Positions 45,229 to 54,441 are shown, counted from the first letter of the stretch. The stretch is 64,000 nt of DNA from Gillisia sp. CAL575 (GCF_000403785.1 NZ_APHJ01000023.1:1-64000); one strand, 5' to 3'. Notes: generated by a model not told the origin, from the sequence alone. Translations and numbers: made by a program.

Positions 45229-45894
45229 ATGCAAAAAGTATTTATCATAACAGGAGCAAATAGAGGTTTAGGAAAAGCATTTGCAGATATTTTAATACAA
45301 AACGAAAATCATTTTGTTATTTCAATATCAAGAAGTCAAAGTGATGAACAAAAAACCTATGAACCGGAAAACTTTTATTTTTTAAAGTCCGATTTGTCTG
45401 AGAATACTTTAGAGAAAAATATACAAGTTCTAAAAGGGCTAATTGCTAATCAGGACATCTATTTTATTAATAACGCAAGTATCATAGAACCTATAACTAA
45501 AATAGAGCATTTAGATGAAAACGCTATAGATAAGACAATTTCGGTTAATATTAAATCAACAATGTTGATTACTAAATATCTCCTTCGTAATTTTAGTAAT
45601 CATAAATTATCTTTTGTTAATATTAGTTCCGGAGCAGCTAATCGGGCTATTAGTAATTGGTCACTATATTGTGCATCAAAAGCATTTGTTAAAATGTTTT
45701 TTGATGTAGCTGAAAGTGAATATGAACAGCATCGGTTTTTCAATATAGACCCAGGAGTTATGGATACTAATATGCAAAAAAGCATTAGAGAAAACGATTT
45801 TCCAGATTCTTCAAATTTTAAGAATTTGCAAGAAGAAGGAAAATTAAAATCACCAAAAGATGTTGCTTTAGAAATCCTAAATACTGTTTTATGA
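45229..45894 (+). CDS. Short-chain dehydrogenase/reductase inside the pse cluster
   Basis: The 221-residue classical SDR has the NAD(P)-binding TGANRGLG, 'INNASIIEP' and the catalytic Ser...Tyr-x3-Lys in 'VNISSGAANRAISNWSLYCASKA', followed by 'NIDPGVMDTNMQ'. It overlaps the next gene as ATGA, so both are translated together. It is not part of the standard pseudaminic acid pathway, and its substrate is unknown. A keto-reduction or epimerisation that modifies the sugar, or a supporting reaction for the ATP-grasp enzyme two genes on, are possibilities. Confidence 0.85.
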   Translation: MQKVFIITGANRGLGKAFADILIQNENHFVISISRSQSDEQKTYEPENFYFLKSDLSENTLEKNIQVLKGLIANQDIYFINNASIIEPITKIEHLDENAIDKTISVNIKSTMLITKYLLRNFSNHKLSFVNISSGAANRAISNWSLYCASKAFVKMFFDVAESEYEQHRFFNIDPGVMDTNMQKSIRENDFPDSSNFKNLQEEGKLKSPKDVALEILNTVL

Positions 45895-46589
45895 AAATAG
45901 CTGTTATTTCAGATATTCATGGTAATTATGATGCGTTAGTTGCAGTCTTAAAAAAGGCTAAGAAAGAAAATGTTGAGCACATATTAGTTCTTGGAGATAT
46001 TGTAGGGTATTATTATCATCCGGATAAAATATTGAAACTGCTTTCAGAATGGAGTTTTGATATGATCAAAGGGAATCATGAAAATATACTTGAAAGTTTA
46101 ATAGACACACCATCATTAAAAGAATCAATTCGAATAAAATATGGAAGTGGTCATCAAGAAGCTATAAATAAGCTGACAAAGAAGCAGTTAGAATTTTTAA
46201 AAGATTTACCAGAAACTAAATCTGTACAATTTGATGAAGTTTCTTTATTGATGAGTCATGGCAGTCCGTGGTCTAATGACTATTATATTTATCCAGATTG
46301 TGAAAATGAAACCATACTTAAGTGTGATTCAAAAGAACACGATTTTGTATTAATAGGACATTCACATTATGCTTTTGCAATTAAAAACACAAATAGCATC
46401 TTAATAAACCCCGGTTCAGTTGGTCAGTCAAGACAAACAGGAGGAAAAGCATCTTGGTGTATTATTAATACTTTAAATAAGTGTTTTCAATTAGTATCAA
46501 CTGATTATAATATTGAAAATTTAGTATATGAAATTTCAAAAAAAGATACTGAAATAAAATACTTAACACAAATTTTAAAAAGAAAATGA
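45891..46589 (+). CDS. Metallophosphoesterase (YfcE/MJ0936-like) inside the pse cluster
   Basis: The 232-residue protein is a single-domain calcineurin-like phosphoesterase: 'ISDIHGNYDALVAVL' (Asp and His), 'LVLGDIVGYYYHPDKIL', KGNHEN, 'LMSHGSPW', 'IGHSHYAF' and 'NPGSVGQSR' match the small YfcE-type family. It overlaps the SDR by 4 bases and lies 10 bases before the ATP-grasp gene. The normal PseG hydrolase is missing from the cluster, so this hydrolase is one candidate to replace it by cleaving a UDP- or phosphosugar; that is a hypothesis, as PseG has a different fold and no such role is known for this family. Confidence 0.9.
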   Translation: MKIAVISDIHGNYDALVAVLKKAKKENVEHILVLGDIVGYYYHPDKILKLLSEWSFDMIKGNHENILESLIDTPSLKESIRIKYGSGHQEAINKLTKKQLEFLKDLPETKSVQFDEVSLLMSHGSPWSNDYYIYPDCENETILKCDSKEHDFVLIGHSHYAFAIKNTNSILINPGSVGQSRQTGGKASWCIINTLNKCFQLVSTDYNIENLVYEISKKDTEIKYLTQILKRK

Positions 46590-46599
46590 TTTATTATAT

Positions 46600-47550
46600 A
46601 TGATTAAAGCATTAAACATATTAGTTACAGGTTGTGGCGGAGATATTGGGCAAAGTATTGGTAAAATATTATTAAAATCTAGTTATACTAAAAACTTATT
46701 TGGAATCGATATTTCAAATAAAAATGCTGCACAATTTATTTATCCGAATTTTTCAGTTGGTTTACGTTTCACGCACCCGGATTATTTAAAAAAATTGGAA
46801 TTATTTATAGAAGCGCATGCCATTGATATTATCATACCAATTGCAGAGCCGGAACTGAGGTTTTTTTCTGATCAAAATATATTAGATACCATTGGCCGGG
46901 CAAAAATGATAACAGCTTCATCTTTTGCATTAGAAATAGGATTTGATAAATTTAAAACTGCCGAGTTCTTAAAAAGTGAGAACCTTCCTTTCCCAGAAAC
47001 ATTTTTAGCAAAAGATTTAAATACTATTGAGTCCTTTCCCGTTATTCTAAAATCTAAAACAGGTTCAGGGAGTAAAGACATTCATAAGATTAATACGATG
47101 GATGAGTTTTTGTTTTATACCAGAAACGCTATACAAGATTTTGTTGTTCAAGAATTTATAACGGATGAAATTGGGGAATTCACATGTGGTTTGTACAGAA
47201 GTCGTGAAGGTGAAATACGATCTCAAATTTTTAAAAGAGAACTTACAGGAGGCTATAGTGGTTATGGTGAAGTGGTAGAAAGCAATGACATAACATGTCT
47301 CTTAGTTGAATTAGCAGTTAAGTTAGATTTAGTTGGAAGCATTAATGTACAATTAAGAATAACTGAAAATTTGCCTAAGGTTTTTGAAATCAATCCAAGA
47401 TTTTCAAGTACAGTACTTTATAGACATCTTTTTGGTTTTGAGGATTTAATATGGTCTATTGAAGATGCATTGGGATATGAGTTATCTGATAATCGGGAGC
47501 ACGCTACAGGTAGAAAATTTTATAAAGGGTTTCAAGAGTATATTAAATAA
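46600..47550 (+). CDS. ATP-grasp enzyme inside the pse cluster
   Basis: The 316-residue protein has a Rossmann-like N-terminal part ('NILVTGCGGDIGQSIGKIL') and an ATP-grasp core: 'PVILKSKTGSGSKDI' (ATP-binding Lys and Gly loop), 'FVVQEFITDEIGEFTCGL' and the metal-binding 'VFEINPRFSSTV' near residue 265. Such proteins ligate a carboxylate to an amine or other nucleophile using ATP. It resembles the carbamoyl-phosphate synthase-like ATP-grasp group seen in polysaccharide clusters. Its place directly before pseI suggests attachment of an amino acid or other acyl group to the nonulosonic acid or its precursor, which is an inference. Confidence 0.87.
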   Translation: MIKALNILVTGCGGDIGQSIGKILLKSSYTKNLFGIDISNKNAAQFIYPNFSVGLRFTHPDYLKKLELFIEAHAIDIIIPIAEPELRFFSDQNILDTIGRAKMITASSFALEIGFDKFKTAEFLKSENLPFPETFLAKDLNTIESFPVILKSKTGSGSKDIHKINTMDEFLFYTRNAIQDFVVQEFITDEIGEFTCGLYRSREGEIRSQIFKRELTGGYSGYGEVVESNDITCLLVELAVKLDLVGSINVQLRITENLPKVFEINPRFSSTVLYRHLFGFEDLIWSIEDALGYELSDNREHATGRKFYKGFQEYIK

Positions 47551-47558
47551 GAAATTAA

Positions 47559-48608
47559 ATGAAAATAGCAAATTTTATAATTGACCAAGATTCACCAGTT
47601 TTTATTATTGCCGAGTTATCTGCCAATCACAATGGTAGTATAGTAACAGCAATAGAAACAGTAAAAGCCGCAAAACGAGCAGGTGCTAATTGTATTAAAT
47701 TACAAACATTTACAGCTGATACCATCACATTAGATTCAAAAAAGGAAGATTTTAGAATTAACCAAGGCACACTTTGGGATGGGCAATATTTACATGATCT
47801 ATATAAAACGACATTTTTACCTTGGGAATGGCATGAAAAAATTATGCAGGTTGCCAAAGAAGAAGGTTTGATTTGTTTTTCATCGCCATTTGATCCGACT
47901 TCAGTAGAATTTTTAGAAAAATTAAACGTTCCTGCATATAAAATCGCGTCTTTTGAGATTACCGATATTCCTTTGATCGAATTGGTTGCCTCTAAAGGAA
48001 AACCGGTTATAATTTCAACCGGAATTGCCGGGCAGGGAGATATAGAGTTGGCTTTGGATGCCTGCAAAAGAATGGGTAATAATGATATTGCTTTATTAAA
48101 ATGTACATCTTCCTATCCCGCACCTATTGACGAAGCCAATATGGTTATGGTAAAAGATCTGGCAGAACGCTATGGAGTGATCTCCGGTTTGTCGGATCAT
48201 ACAATGGGAAATACCGTACCTGTGGTAGCTACCTGCTTCGGTGCAAAAATTATTGAAAAACATTTTATCTTAGATAAAACGATTGGAGGTGCAGATGCTT
48301 CCTTCTCTATGGATGAGATGGAATTTACTGAAATGGTAAAAGCGGTAAGAGAGGCAGAAAAAGCGATTGGGAAGGTAGATTATACCTTAACCGAAAAACA
48401 AAAAAAAGGCAGGGAGTTTTCCCGGTCTTTATATGTGGTGGAAGATATTAAGACAGGGGAAGTTATTACTGAAAAAAATGTGAGGTCTATTAGGCCAGGT
48501 TTTGGGATGCATCCAAAATATTACGATCAAATTATTGGTCAGAAATTTTCTAAAGGAGTGGAAAAAGGGGATCGGCTTACCAAAGATTCCATTATTGGCT
48601 TTAAATAG
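47559..48608 (+). CDS. pseI: Pseudaminic acid synthase
   Basis: PseI condenses phosphoenolpyruvate with the six-carbon diacetamido sugar to form pseudaminic acid. The 349-residue protein has the NeuB-type barrel ('FIIAELSANHNGSI', 'CIKLQTFTADTITLD', 'KIASFEITDIPLIE', 'LSDHTMGNTVPVVA', 'IIEKHF') and the C-terminal SAF domain ('FSRSLYVVEDIKTGEVIT', 'GFGMHPKYYDQIIGQK') with the PseI-typical wording. It follows the ATP-grasp gene by 8 bases. Its second half looks more GC-rich than nearby genes (28 G or C in the 60 bases from 48001). A second synthase of this superfamily begins at 63252. Confidence 0.93.
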   Translation: MKIANFIIDQDSPVFIIAELSANHNGSIVTAIETVKAAKRAGANCIKLQTFTADTITLDSKKEDFRINQGTLWDGQYLHDLYKTTFLPWEWHEKIMQVAKEEGLICFSSPFDPTSVEFLEKLNVPAYKIASFEITDIPLIELVASKGKPVIISTGIAGQGDIELALDACKRMGNNDIALLKCTSSYPAPIDEANMVMVKDLAERYGVISGLSDHTMGNTVPVVATCFGAKIIEKHFILDKTIGGADASFSMDEMEFTEMVKAVREAEKAIGKVDYTLTEKQKKGREFSRSLYVVEDIKTGEVITEKNVRSIRPGFGMHPKYYDQIIGQKFSKGVEKGDRLTKDSIIGFK

Positions 48609-48777
48609 CTAAAAAATTCCGTTTTAACATTATAGACACTGTATTGTAGATTTAAAGCAACGGATTCCGTATTTTATAATTATTTAGAGATATGCTAAGT
48701 TTTAATTTTTATTTTTTTCCTTATCAATTTATTTTTTTCCGATAAAAAGATTTTTAATAGACAAGCATTAATTTTTT

Positions 48778-49962
48778 ATGATAATATCTAATGACTGTAT
48801 AGACAACTTGTTATATTCTGCTATAAGAAGTGATAAACATTTAATGGTAAGAAAGAAATCTTATTTTAAGAGAGCCTTGCAATTAATTTATCTGTATGGT
48901 TCAGTAAAAAAGAAAATATACTTTCCGAAAAATCGCAAGGTCGTATTAAATTATTTAGATAAAAGTTACATTGATTTCAATGATTTTAAAGGAAGTCAGG
49001 AGTATAAATTTGACTTGGAGGAAAGTGAGCTTAAGCCTTTATACATAGCAGAATTATTAATAATTGCAGCGTTTCTATTAAATTTTAAAGGGGCTCAAAG
49101 ATTCTTTCTAAAAGCATCTACAAATATAATTGTTAAACTGATAAAAAGCAGGAAAATTGAGGCGCTGATATGTGGACACCCAGATCTTCTAATTTCGTTT
49201 TTAGGGTTTTGTTTAAAAAAAGAAAATAAAGAAGTAATCACTGTACAACACGGAATTTACAATTTATCTTCTTATGAGGTATTATGGTGGGAAAAGGAGA
49301 TAGCAAATGCAATAATCGTCTATGGGCAAGAATTCAAGGAGTTATACATTAAGCAAGGAGTACAACCTGAAAAGGTAAAATTAGGGACACCTTATTTTAA
49401 CAGTGCTTTTAAACAAAGAGAATCGCAGTGCGTAAAGCCGGAAATTAGTAAAGGGAAGGTTATTTTTTTAGGGCAACAGCTTTATAAAATTAGTGATATG
49501 GTTTTTGAAGGTTATAATGAATTTATTTCCTTTCTTATAAATTATTATAAAAATAAACAGGTGGAAGTATACTATAAGCCTCATCCCAGAGAAGATATTC
49601 AACAGAGTTTAACATCGGCCAATATTTCTGCTTTGAAAATTTACGAAAAGGAAGGAAAACCTGAAGATTTATATAATAACTTCGACCTCTATTTTTCTGT
49701 CAATTCTTCCATTCTAATTGAACTTTATCTTCAACAAAAAATTTGTTATCAGGTGGATATTACTATAGGTGATTTTGAATATGATAATTTTAAGAATTTT
49801 ACAGGAATTCCAATGGTCAATATTCAAACATTAGCCAATAAATTAGAAATAGAAAAATATCACTTTCATTACAGCCCAGATTACCTTAATATTCAATTAA
49901 ATAATAATGAATACATGGTTAACCTTGTTAAAGGATTAATTGAAAAGAGTATTATTGAATAG
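48778..49962 (+). CDS. GT-B-like glycosyltransferase with HP and SS motifs, candidate nonulosonic acid transferase
   Basis: The 394-residue protein has no membrane segment of certain type. It carries 'VQHGIYN' near residue 160, the HP motif 'YYKPHPRED' (His269-Pro270) and the SS motif 'SVNSSILIEL' (Ser310-Ser311). These pairs occur in bacterial sialyltransferase families and in CDP-glycerol glycerophosphotransferase/polysialyltransferase-like GT-B enzymes that use CMP- or CDP-donors. Because it directly follows pseI and pseF supplies CMP-pseudaminate, it is the best candidate pseudaminyltransferase here. I could not find the Asp/Glu-Asp/Glu-Gly motif of classical sialyltransferases, so the assignment is tentative. 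Confidence 0.7.
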   Translation: MIISNDCIDNLLYSAIRSDKHLMVRKKSYFKRALQLIYLYGSVKKKIYFPKNRKVVLNYLDKSYIDFNDFKGSQEYKFDLEESELKPLYIAELLIIAAFLLNFKGAQRFFLKASTNIIVKLIKSRKIEALICGHPDLLISFLGFCLKKENKEVITVQHGIYNLSSYEVLWWEKEIANAIIVYGQEFKELYIKQGVQPEKVKLGTPYFNSAFKQRESQCVKPEISKGKVIFLGQQLYKISDMVFEGYNEFISFLINYYKNKQVEVYYKPHPREDIQQSLTSANISALKIYEKEGKPEDLYNNFDLYFSVNSSILIELYLQQKICYQVDITIGDFEYDNFKNFTGIPMVNIQTLANKLEIEKYHFHYSPDYLNIQLNNNEYMVNLVKGLIEKSIIE

Positions 49963-49995
49963 ATTCTAAATGAAGTTTTCTAAACAAGAAATAAT

Positions 49996-51150
49996 ATGAT
50001 AAGAGTTCTATTTTTGATTGATACCCTTTTAACTGGAGGAGCTGAGAAAAGCCTTGTGTCTATAGCCTCGAAATTCACACAAGTGGAACCTGTGTTTGTT
50101 CACATTTATGATGGAAATTTTTTAGAAAAATCATTAAAAGGTTTTGGTATAAAAGTATTTTCTTTAGGGGTTAAAAGAAATTATAACTTTGATGATGCAA
50201 CAGCTAGGTTGTTACCAATTTTACAAGAAGTGAAACCAGATATTATTCATTCTACACTTTTCAATTCTGATATAGTGGCTAGAAGAATAAAGGCTAAATA
50301 TCCGGTACTTTTAATTAACAGCTTCGTAAATAATTCTTATACAGCTCAACGCTATTCTAATTCCTCAATAATCAATAAATTTAAATTATTTCTTTTTCAG
50401 CAATATGATAAATTTTCTGCTAGTAACGTGGATCTCTTTATTTCTAATTCGGAAGCTATCAAATTAACAAATGCATCGGCATTGAATATACCTCATCAAA
50501 AAATAAAGGTAATTCATAGAGGTCGAGAAATTTCTCAATTTCAACCCATATCTTCTCATCAGAAAGAAAGTTTGAAGAGAGAGTTAAAATTAAGCGATGA
50601 AACAGTTCTATTGAATGTTGGTAGATTATTAGAACGAAAAGGGCAAATGGATCTTTTAGTAGCTTTTAAAAAGCTTGTTTTAACTCAACCAAATTTAAAA
50701 CTGTTAATAGCGGGAGAAGGTTCCTTTAAAAACAACCTTAAAGAATTTATTGATAATAATGGCTTGGCTTCAAAAGTTATGTTGTTAGGTAACAGAAATG
50801 ATATCTCAGATTTGTTGCAACTTGCTGATTATTTTATATTCCCTAGTTGGTATGAAGGACTTCCGGGGTCTTTAATTGAAGCAATGATGGCTGGTACTCC
50901 CATAGTTGCCTCTGATATCCCTGAAAATTTAGAATGCATATCTCGTAAAACTGGTCTTATTTTTGAAACCAAGAATTCTGATGACCTAAAAACCAAGATA
51001 ATTACTGCATTGAATGATAGGGATGGTATGTTGGAAAAATCAAGGTTGGCCAAATTAGTTGCATTGGAAAAATTTGATATAAATAAAATAGCTAGTGTGT
51101 ATGAGAAGACATATTTAGATCTAATCGAAAAAAAATCTTTAAATGGGTAA
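49996..51150 (+). CDS. Glycosyltransferase family 4 protein
   Basis: The protein is a retaining GT-B enzyme adding one sugar to the growing repeat unit. The 384-residue protein has an N-terminal 'LIDTLLTGGAEKSLVSIA', typical of GT4, then 'LNVGRLLERKGQMDLLVAF' at the start of the second Rossmann domain, and the donor-binding 'PSWYEGLPGSLIEAMMAGTPIVAS' with the catalytic E-x7-E arrangement. It overlaps the next gene by 8 bases. Donor and acceptor cannot be inferred. Confidence 0.92.
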   Translation: MIRVLFLIDTLLTGGAEKSLVSIASKFTQVEPVFVHIYDGNFLEKSLKGFGIKVFSLGVKRNYNFDDATARLLPILQEVKPDIIHSTLFNSDIVARRIKAKYPVLLINSFVNNSYTAQRYSNSSIINKFKLFLFQQYDKFSASNVDLFISNSEAIKLTNASALNIPHQKIKVIHRGREISQFQPISSHQKESLKRELKLSDETVLLNVGRLLERKGQMDLLVAFKKLVLTQPNLKLLIAGEGSFKNNLKEFIDNNGLASKVMLLGNRNDISDLLQLADYFIFPSWYEGLPGSLIEAMMAGTPIVASDIPENLECISRKTGLIFETKNSDDLKTKIITALNDRDGMLEKSRLAKLVALEKFDINKIASVYEKTYLDLIEKKSLNG

Positions 51151-51721
51151 AAACTACACTTCTATTAACTTTTTTTCCAGTGACACGCGTGCAGATTTAA
51201 ACAGGTACAGTACTAATTATAGTTTTAAATCTTTTTGCAAAGCGGTTTTGACTCATCCTGGGGCAAGATTTATGTTTTTATACAGAAAATGTCAAGAGAC
51301 CTCAAATAAAAGTATTTTCGGATTATTTTACCGTTTTTGGTTTTCTAGGATAAGTAGAAGAAGTGCTATAGAGATTCCCCATGCTTGTAAATTAGGGCGC
51401 GGTCTTTACATGGGGCATTTTAAGGCTATTATAATCAATCAGAACGCTAAGATAGGTGTCAATTGTAATATTAGTCAGGGAGTAACTATTGGAAGAGAAA
51501 GCCGAGGAAAGAGAGAAGGTAGTCCTAAAATTGGGGACAGAGTTTTAATAGGTGCAAATTCTGTGGTGGTTGGGAATATTAGTATTGGAGATGATGTATT
51601 AATTGCTCCTTTAACATTCGTTAATTTTGATGTTCCCGCTAACTCGGTTGTGCTGGGAAATCCGGCCAAAATTGTGTCAAATAAAGGAAGTCATGGGTAT
51701 ATTAAAAAAATTTTAATATGA
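51143..51721 (+). CDS. Hexapeptide-repeat O-acetyltransferase (serine acetyltransferase-like)
   Basis: The 192-residue protein has a left-handed beta-helix: repeated [LIV]-G-x4 turns in 'NQNAKIGVNCNISQGVTIG', 'KIGDRVLIGANSVVVGNISIG' (written in parts) and 'VPANSVVLGNPAKIV', with the catalytic-type His in 'GHFKAIIIN'. Relatives are CysE-like enzymes used in polysaccharide clusters to acetylate sugar hydroxyls. It overlaps both its neighbours (8 and 4 bases), so it belongs to the locus's transcript and probably decorates the same glycan. Confidence 0.87.
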   Translation: MGKNYTSINFFSSDTRADLNRYSTNYSFKSFCKAVLTHPGARFMFLYRKCQETSNKSIFGLFYRFWFSRISRRSAIEIPHACKLGRGLYMGHFKAIIINQNAKIGVNCNISQGVTIGRESRGKREGSPKIGDRVLIGANSVVVGNISIGDDVLIAPLTFVNFDVPANSVVLGNPAKIVSNKGSHGYIKKILI

Positions 51722-52656
51722 ACAAAATGATTGGGGAAATTAAATTAAAAACAGAGATTGCAGAAATGACGGTGATTATGCCTGTTTATAACCGGAGAGA
51801 TGCAGTTAAAAATGCTATCTTCAGTGTATTAAACCAATCGTTTCCCGATTTTGAACTGATTATTGTTGATGATTGTTCTACTGATGGTTCTTGGGAATTT
51901 TGTAATTCTATAAATGATAGACGTATAAGAACTTTTAAGCTGCCAAAAAATTCTGGGGCCGCTGTTGCTAGAAACTTTGGAATTTCCAAAAGTCTAGGAA
52001 AATATATTTCTTTTTTAGATAGTGATGACACCTTTGAAGAAAATTTTTTGAAAATCTCTAAGGAAACTTTGGATGATACTGCACAAAAAATCGGTTTTAT
52101 GTGGACCGGTAGAAGAATTATATTAAACGGAAAAATTCATGAAGAAGTTTGGAGGCCATTGGGAACTTCATCTTACTCGATTTTTCTTAAAAATATTAGA
52201 ATAGGCACTGGGGCGGGAGTTACAATAAAAAGAGAAGTTTTCGAAAAATGCGGAAATTTTGATATGACCCTTCCGGCCGCAGAGGATACTGACTTTTTTT
52301 TTAGAATCTCTCAGCATTTTGATTTCACATATTCTGAAGAGATTTTAGTCAATATATATAAGAACAATATTGATAGGATGTCCAAAAATTATAAAAATCA
52401 AGCAACAGCCTATAATTTATTTTTAACACAACATTCAACGGAAATAGGTAAAGACCCAGAATTAGAAAGAATTTATTTTTATAAACTGATGTGGTTAAAC
52501 TTTCATCTCAATGATAAGGTTAAAGCAAAGGAATATTTTAGAAAAATACCAAGAAATTCCTTAAAGTTTAGTTTGAAGATTTTATTTGTTTATAACATCT
52601 ATTTTTACCTTCCTTTACGAATTGCTTCCTATATTCATGGAAAACTAGCAGATTGA
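51718..52656 (+). CDS. Glycosyltransferase family 2 protein
   Basis: The protein is an inverting GT-A enzyme. The 312-residue protein has 'VIMPVYNRRDAVKNAI' and 'IIVDDCSTDGSWEF' at the N-terminus, the DxD-like metal site 'FLDSDDTF', and 'AAEDTDFFFR' in the acceptor-side loop. The start ATG overlaps the upstream stop as ATGA. It probably adds an internal sugar of the repeat unit; specificity is unknown. Confidence 0.92.
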   Translation: MNKMIGEIKLKTEIAEMTVIMPVYNRRDAVKNAIFSVLNQSFPDFELIIVDDCSTDGSWEFCNSINDRRIRTFKLPKNSGAAVARNFGISKSLGKYISFLDSDDTFEENFLKISKETLDDTAQKIGFMWTGRRIILNGKIHEEVWRPLGTSSYSIFLKNIRIGTGAGVTIKREVFEKCGNFDMTLPAAEDTDFFFRISQHFDFTYSEEILVNIYKNNIDRMSKNYKNQATAYNLFLTQHSTEIGKDPELERIYFYKLMWLNFHLNDKVKAKEYFRKIPRNSLKFSLKILFVYNIYFYLPLRIASYIHGKLAD

Positions 52657-52693
52657 AAGATCTTTTTTGTTAAATATATTTTGAATTAAATTA

Positions 52694-53509
52694 ATGTTTG
52701 AAGTTTTAGTATATCATAAGATACATAATGTAATAAATTTTGAAAGGCAAATTGTTTTTCTGAAGAAAAAGTATACTATTCTTAATTTAGATAAATTTAA
52801 AGAAAATATAAGACGTAATGATGATTATAATAAGCCTTCTTTATTACTAACTTTTGATGACGGAGATATTTCTTTTTATAAGAATGCTTTTCCTATATTA
52901 AAAAAGCATAATGTTCCTGCTGTAATTTTTGTCATTACTGATTTGATAAATACCAATAAACCATTTTGGTGGGATGCCATTCCTTATTACAATATAGATG
53001 TGGATGCTTCTAAACTTGTATGGGATGTAAAAAAAGTTCCTAACTATAGAAGAATTGAAATATTACAAGAATTAAAGAATAAATCAGGGAAGAAAGATTT
53101 AGAATATCCGCAATTAACTTATAACCAACTAGAGGAAATGGGCAAGTCGGGAATAAGTATAGCTAATCATTCTCATACTCATCCCATTTTTGATCAATGC
53201 TCCAATCAAGAATTACGGTATGAAATGGAATTTTCAATCAAAGTATTAAAAGAAAGAAATCATTATTATGATGTTTTTGCTTACCCAAATGGTAATTTCT
53301 CTTTAGAAAGCGAAGAAATTATTAGAGACTCTGGAATTAAATTTGCTTTTTTGTTTGACCATAAAATGAAGAAAAATCCTATAAATCCTTTACGGATATC
53401 TCGATTGATGGTGGATGACACTACTTCTCTTTGGAAATTTAAATTTATATTAAGTGGTCTTCATAGTAAAATACTACCCCTAAGAAAGAAAGTGGCAAAA
53501 TGGTTGTAA
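52694..53509 (+). CDS. Polysaccharide deacetylase (NodB type), copy 1
   Basis: The protein is a metal-dependent de-N-acetylase, CE4 family. The 271-residue protein has 'LLLTFDDGDISFYKNAFP' (motif 1 with the catalytic Asp and metal Asp), the metal-binding 'IANHSHTHPIFD' (H-x3-H), 'FAYPNGNFS', and 'RISRL'. There is no signal peptide, so it would act on a cytoplasmic lipid-linked sugar. A GNAT acyltransferase gene follows directly, and the same pairing recurs at 56680-59824. Confidence 0.9.
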   Translation: MFEVLVYHKIHNVINFERQIVFLKKKYTILNLDKFKENIRRNDDYNKPSLLLTFDDGDISFYKNAFPILKKHNVPAVIFVITDLINTNKPFWWDAIPYYNIDVDASKLVWDVKKVPNYRRIEILQELKNKSGKKDLEYPQLTYNQLEEMGKSGISIANHSHTHPIFDQCSNQELRYEMEFSIKVLKERNHYYDVFAYPNGNFSLESEEIIRDSGIKFAFLFDHKMKKNPINPLRISRLMVDDTTSLWKFKFILSGLHSKILPLRKKVAKWL

Positions 53510-53541
53510 TTAATTATAGAAATTTTTAAAGATAGAGTGGA

Positions 53542-54423
53542 TTGGAGTATAGAAGTTTAAATTTTGAGGATGACATAAATGAAGTAGTATTGCTTATAAA
53601 TGATAATTTAGATCCACTTTATACTAAAGAATTAATTCTATGGAAACATCTTCATAATCCTTTTGGAAAGTCTATTGCCATGGTAGCTGTTATAGATGCT
53701 AAAATAGTTGGGGTAGTATTTTACATGCGCTATAATTTTGAAAATAATAAAGGCAAAATTGTTAAAACCATTAGACCTCTAGATGTTTGTACTGCCAGTA
53801 GCCAAAGAGGGAAAGGAATATTCAAAATCTTGTTGCAAAAATGTTTAGAAACCGCAAAAGATTATGATTTGCTGTTTTCAACTCCCAATAAAAATAGTTA
53901 TCCCGAATTTATAAAACTTGGTTGGTCTGCTTTAAAAGATCAATATTATTTTAAAGTGGGAATAATTTCGCCCTTGAATTTTGGTAGAAGTTTAAAATTG
54001 AGCGAAGTTGATTTAAGTATAAATGTAAGCAGGAGTCAAAATAATCATAATTATCTTGTTACCGCTAATTCCTTAGAATTTATAAAATGGCGTTATAAAG
54101 ATTCAGACTATAATATTAAACAATTTATTATAGATGGCAGTATGAATATGATAGTCTATAGAGTTGAAAAACTTAAAGGGATTAAGACTATAATACTATG
54201 TGACTATATGGGTGATGAAACTATAATAAATGAAGCTGTAAAATCTATTTCCCGTTTAGAAAACATCTTTGTTCTATATTGTTTAAATAATAGTATAACA
54301 AAGAATATTAAATTTATTTGGAGTAAAAAACAAGGGGATGCAATAATGATTTATAAAGAAAATAATTGCAATTTTAACGATAATATATCTATTTCTCTAG
54401 GCGATATAGAAGCTAGATTATAA
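53542..54423 (+). CDS. GNAT-family acyltransferase, copy 1 (TTG start)
   Basis: The ~293-residue protein opens with TTG at 53542, the only reasonable start: aligned with the paralogue at 56680, the N-termini correspond ('EYRSLNFEDDINEVVLLI' / 'ILREANIEDIPEIVKVLK'). The GNAT core is 'IAMVAVIDAKIVGVVFYMRY', 'CTASSQRGKGIFKILLQKCL' (acetyl-CoA loop R-x2-G-x-G/A-like) and 'PNKNSYPEFIKLGW'. The second half is a divergent continuation, so it may carry two GNAT-like folds. It probably acylates a sugar amine exposed by the deacetylase upstream. Confidence 0.82.
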   Translation: MEYRSLNFEDDINEVVLLINDNLDPLYTKELILWKHLHNPFGKSIAMVAVIDAKIVGVVFYMRYNFENNKGKIVKTIRPLDVCTASSQRGKGIFKILLQKCLETAKDYDLLFSTPNKNSYPEFIKLGWSALKDQYYFKVGIISPLNFGRSLKLSEVDLSINVSRSQNNHNYLVTANSLEFIKWRYKDSDYNIKQFIIDGSMNMIVYRVEKLKGIKTIILCDYMGDETIINEAVKSISRLENIFVLYCLNNSITKNIKFIWSKKQGDAIMIYKENNCNFNDNISISLGDIEARL

Positions 54424-54441
54424 GTAAACAAATTATAATAT

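Noticed and set aside
45891-46589. Direct naming of the metallophosphoesterase as PseG
   Set aside because: PseG is a GT-B-type enzyme; this protein has YfcE-type motifs, so substitution is only a hypothesis.
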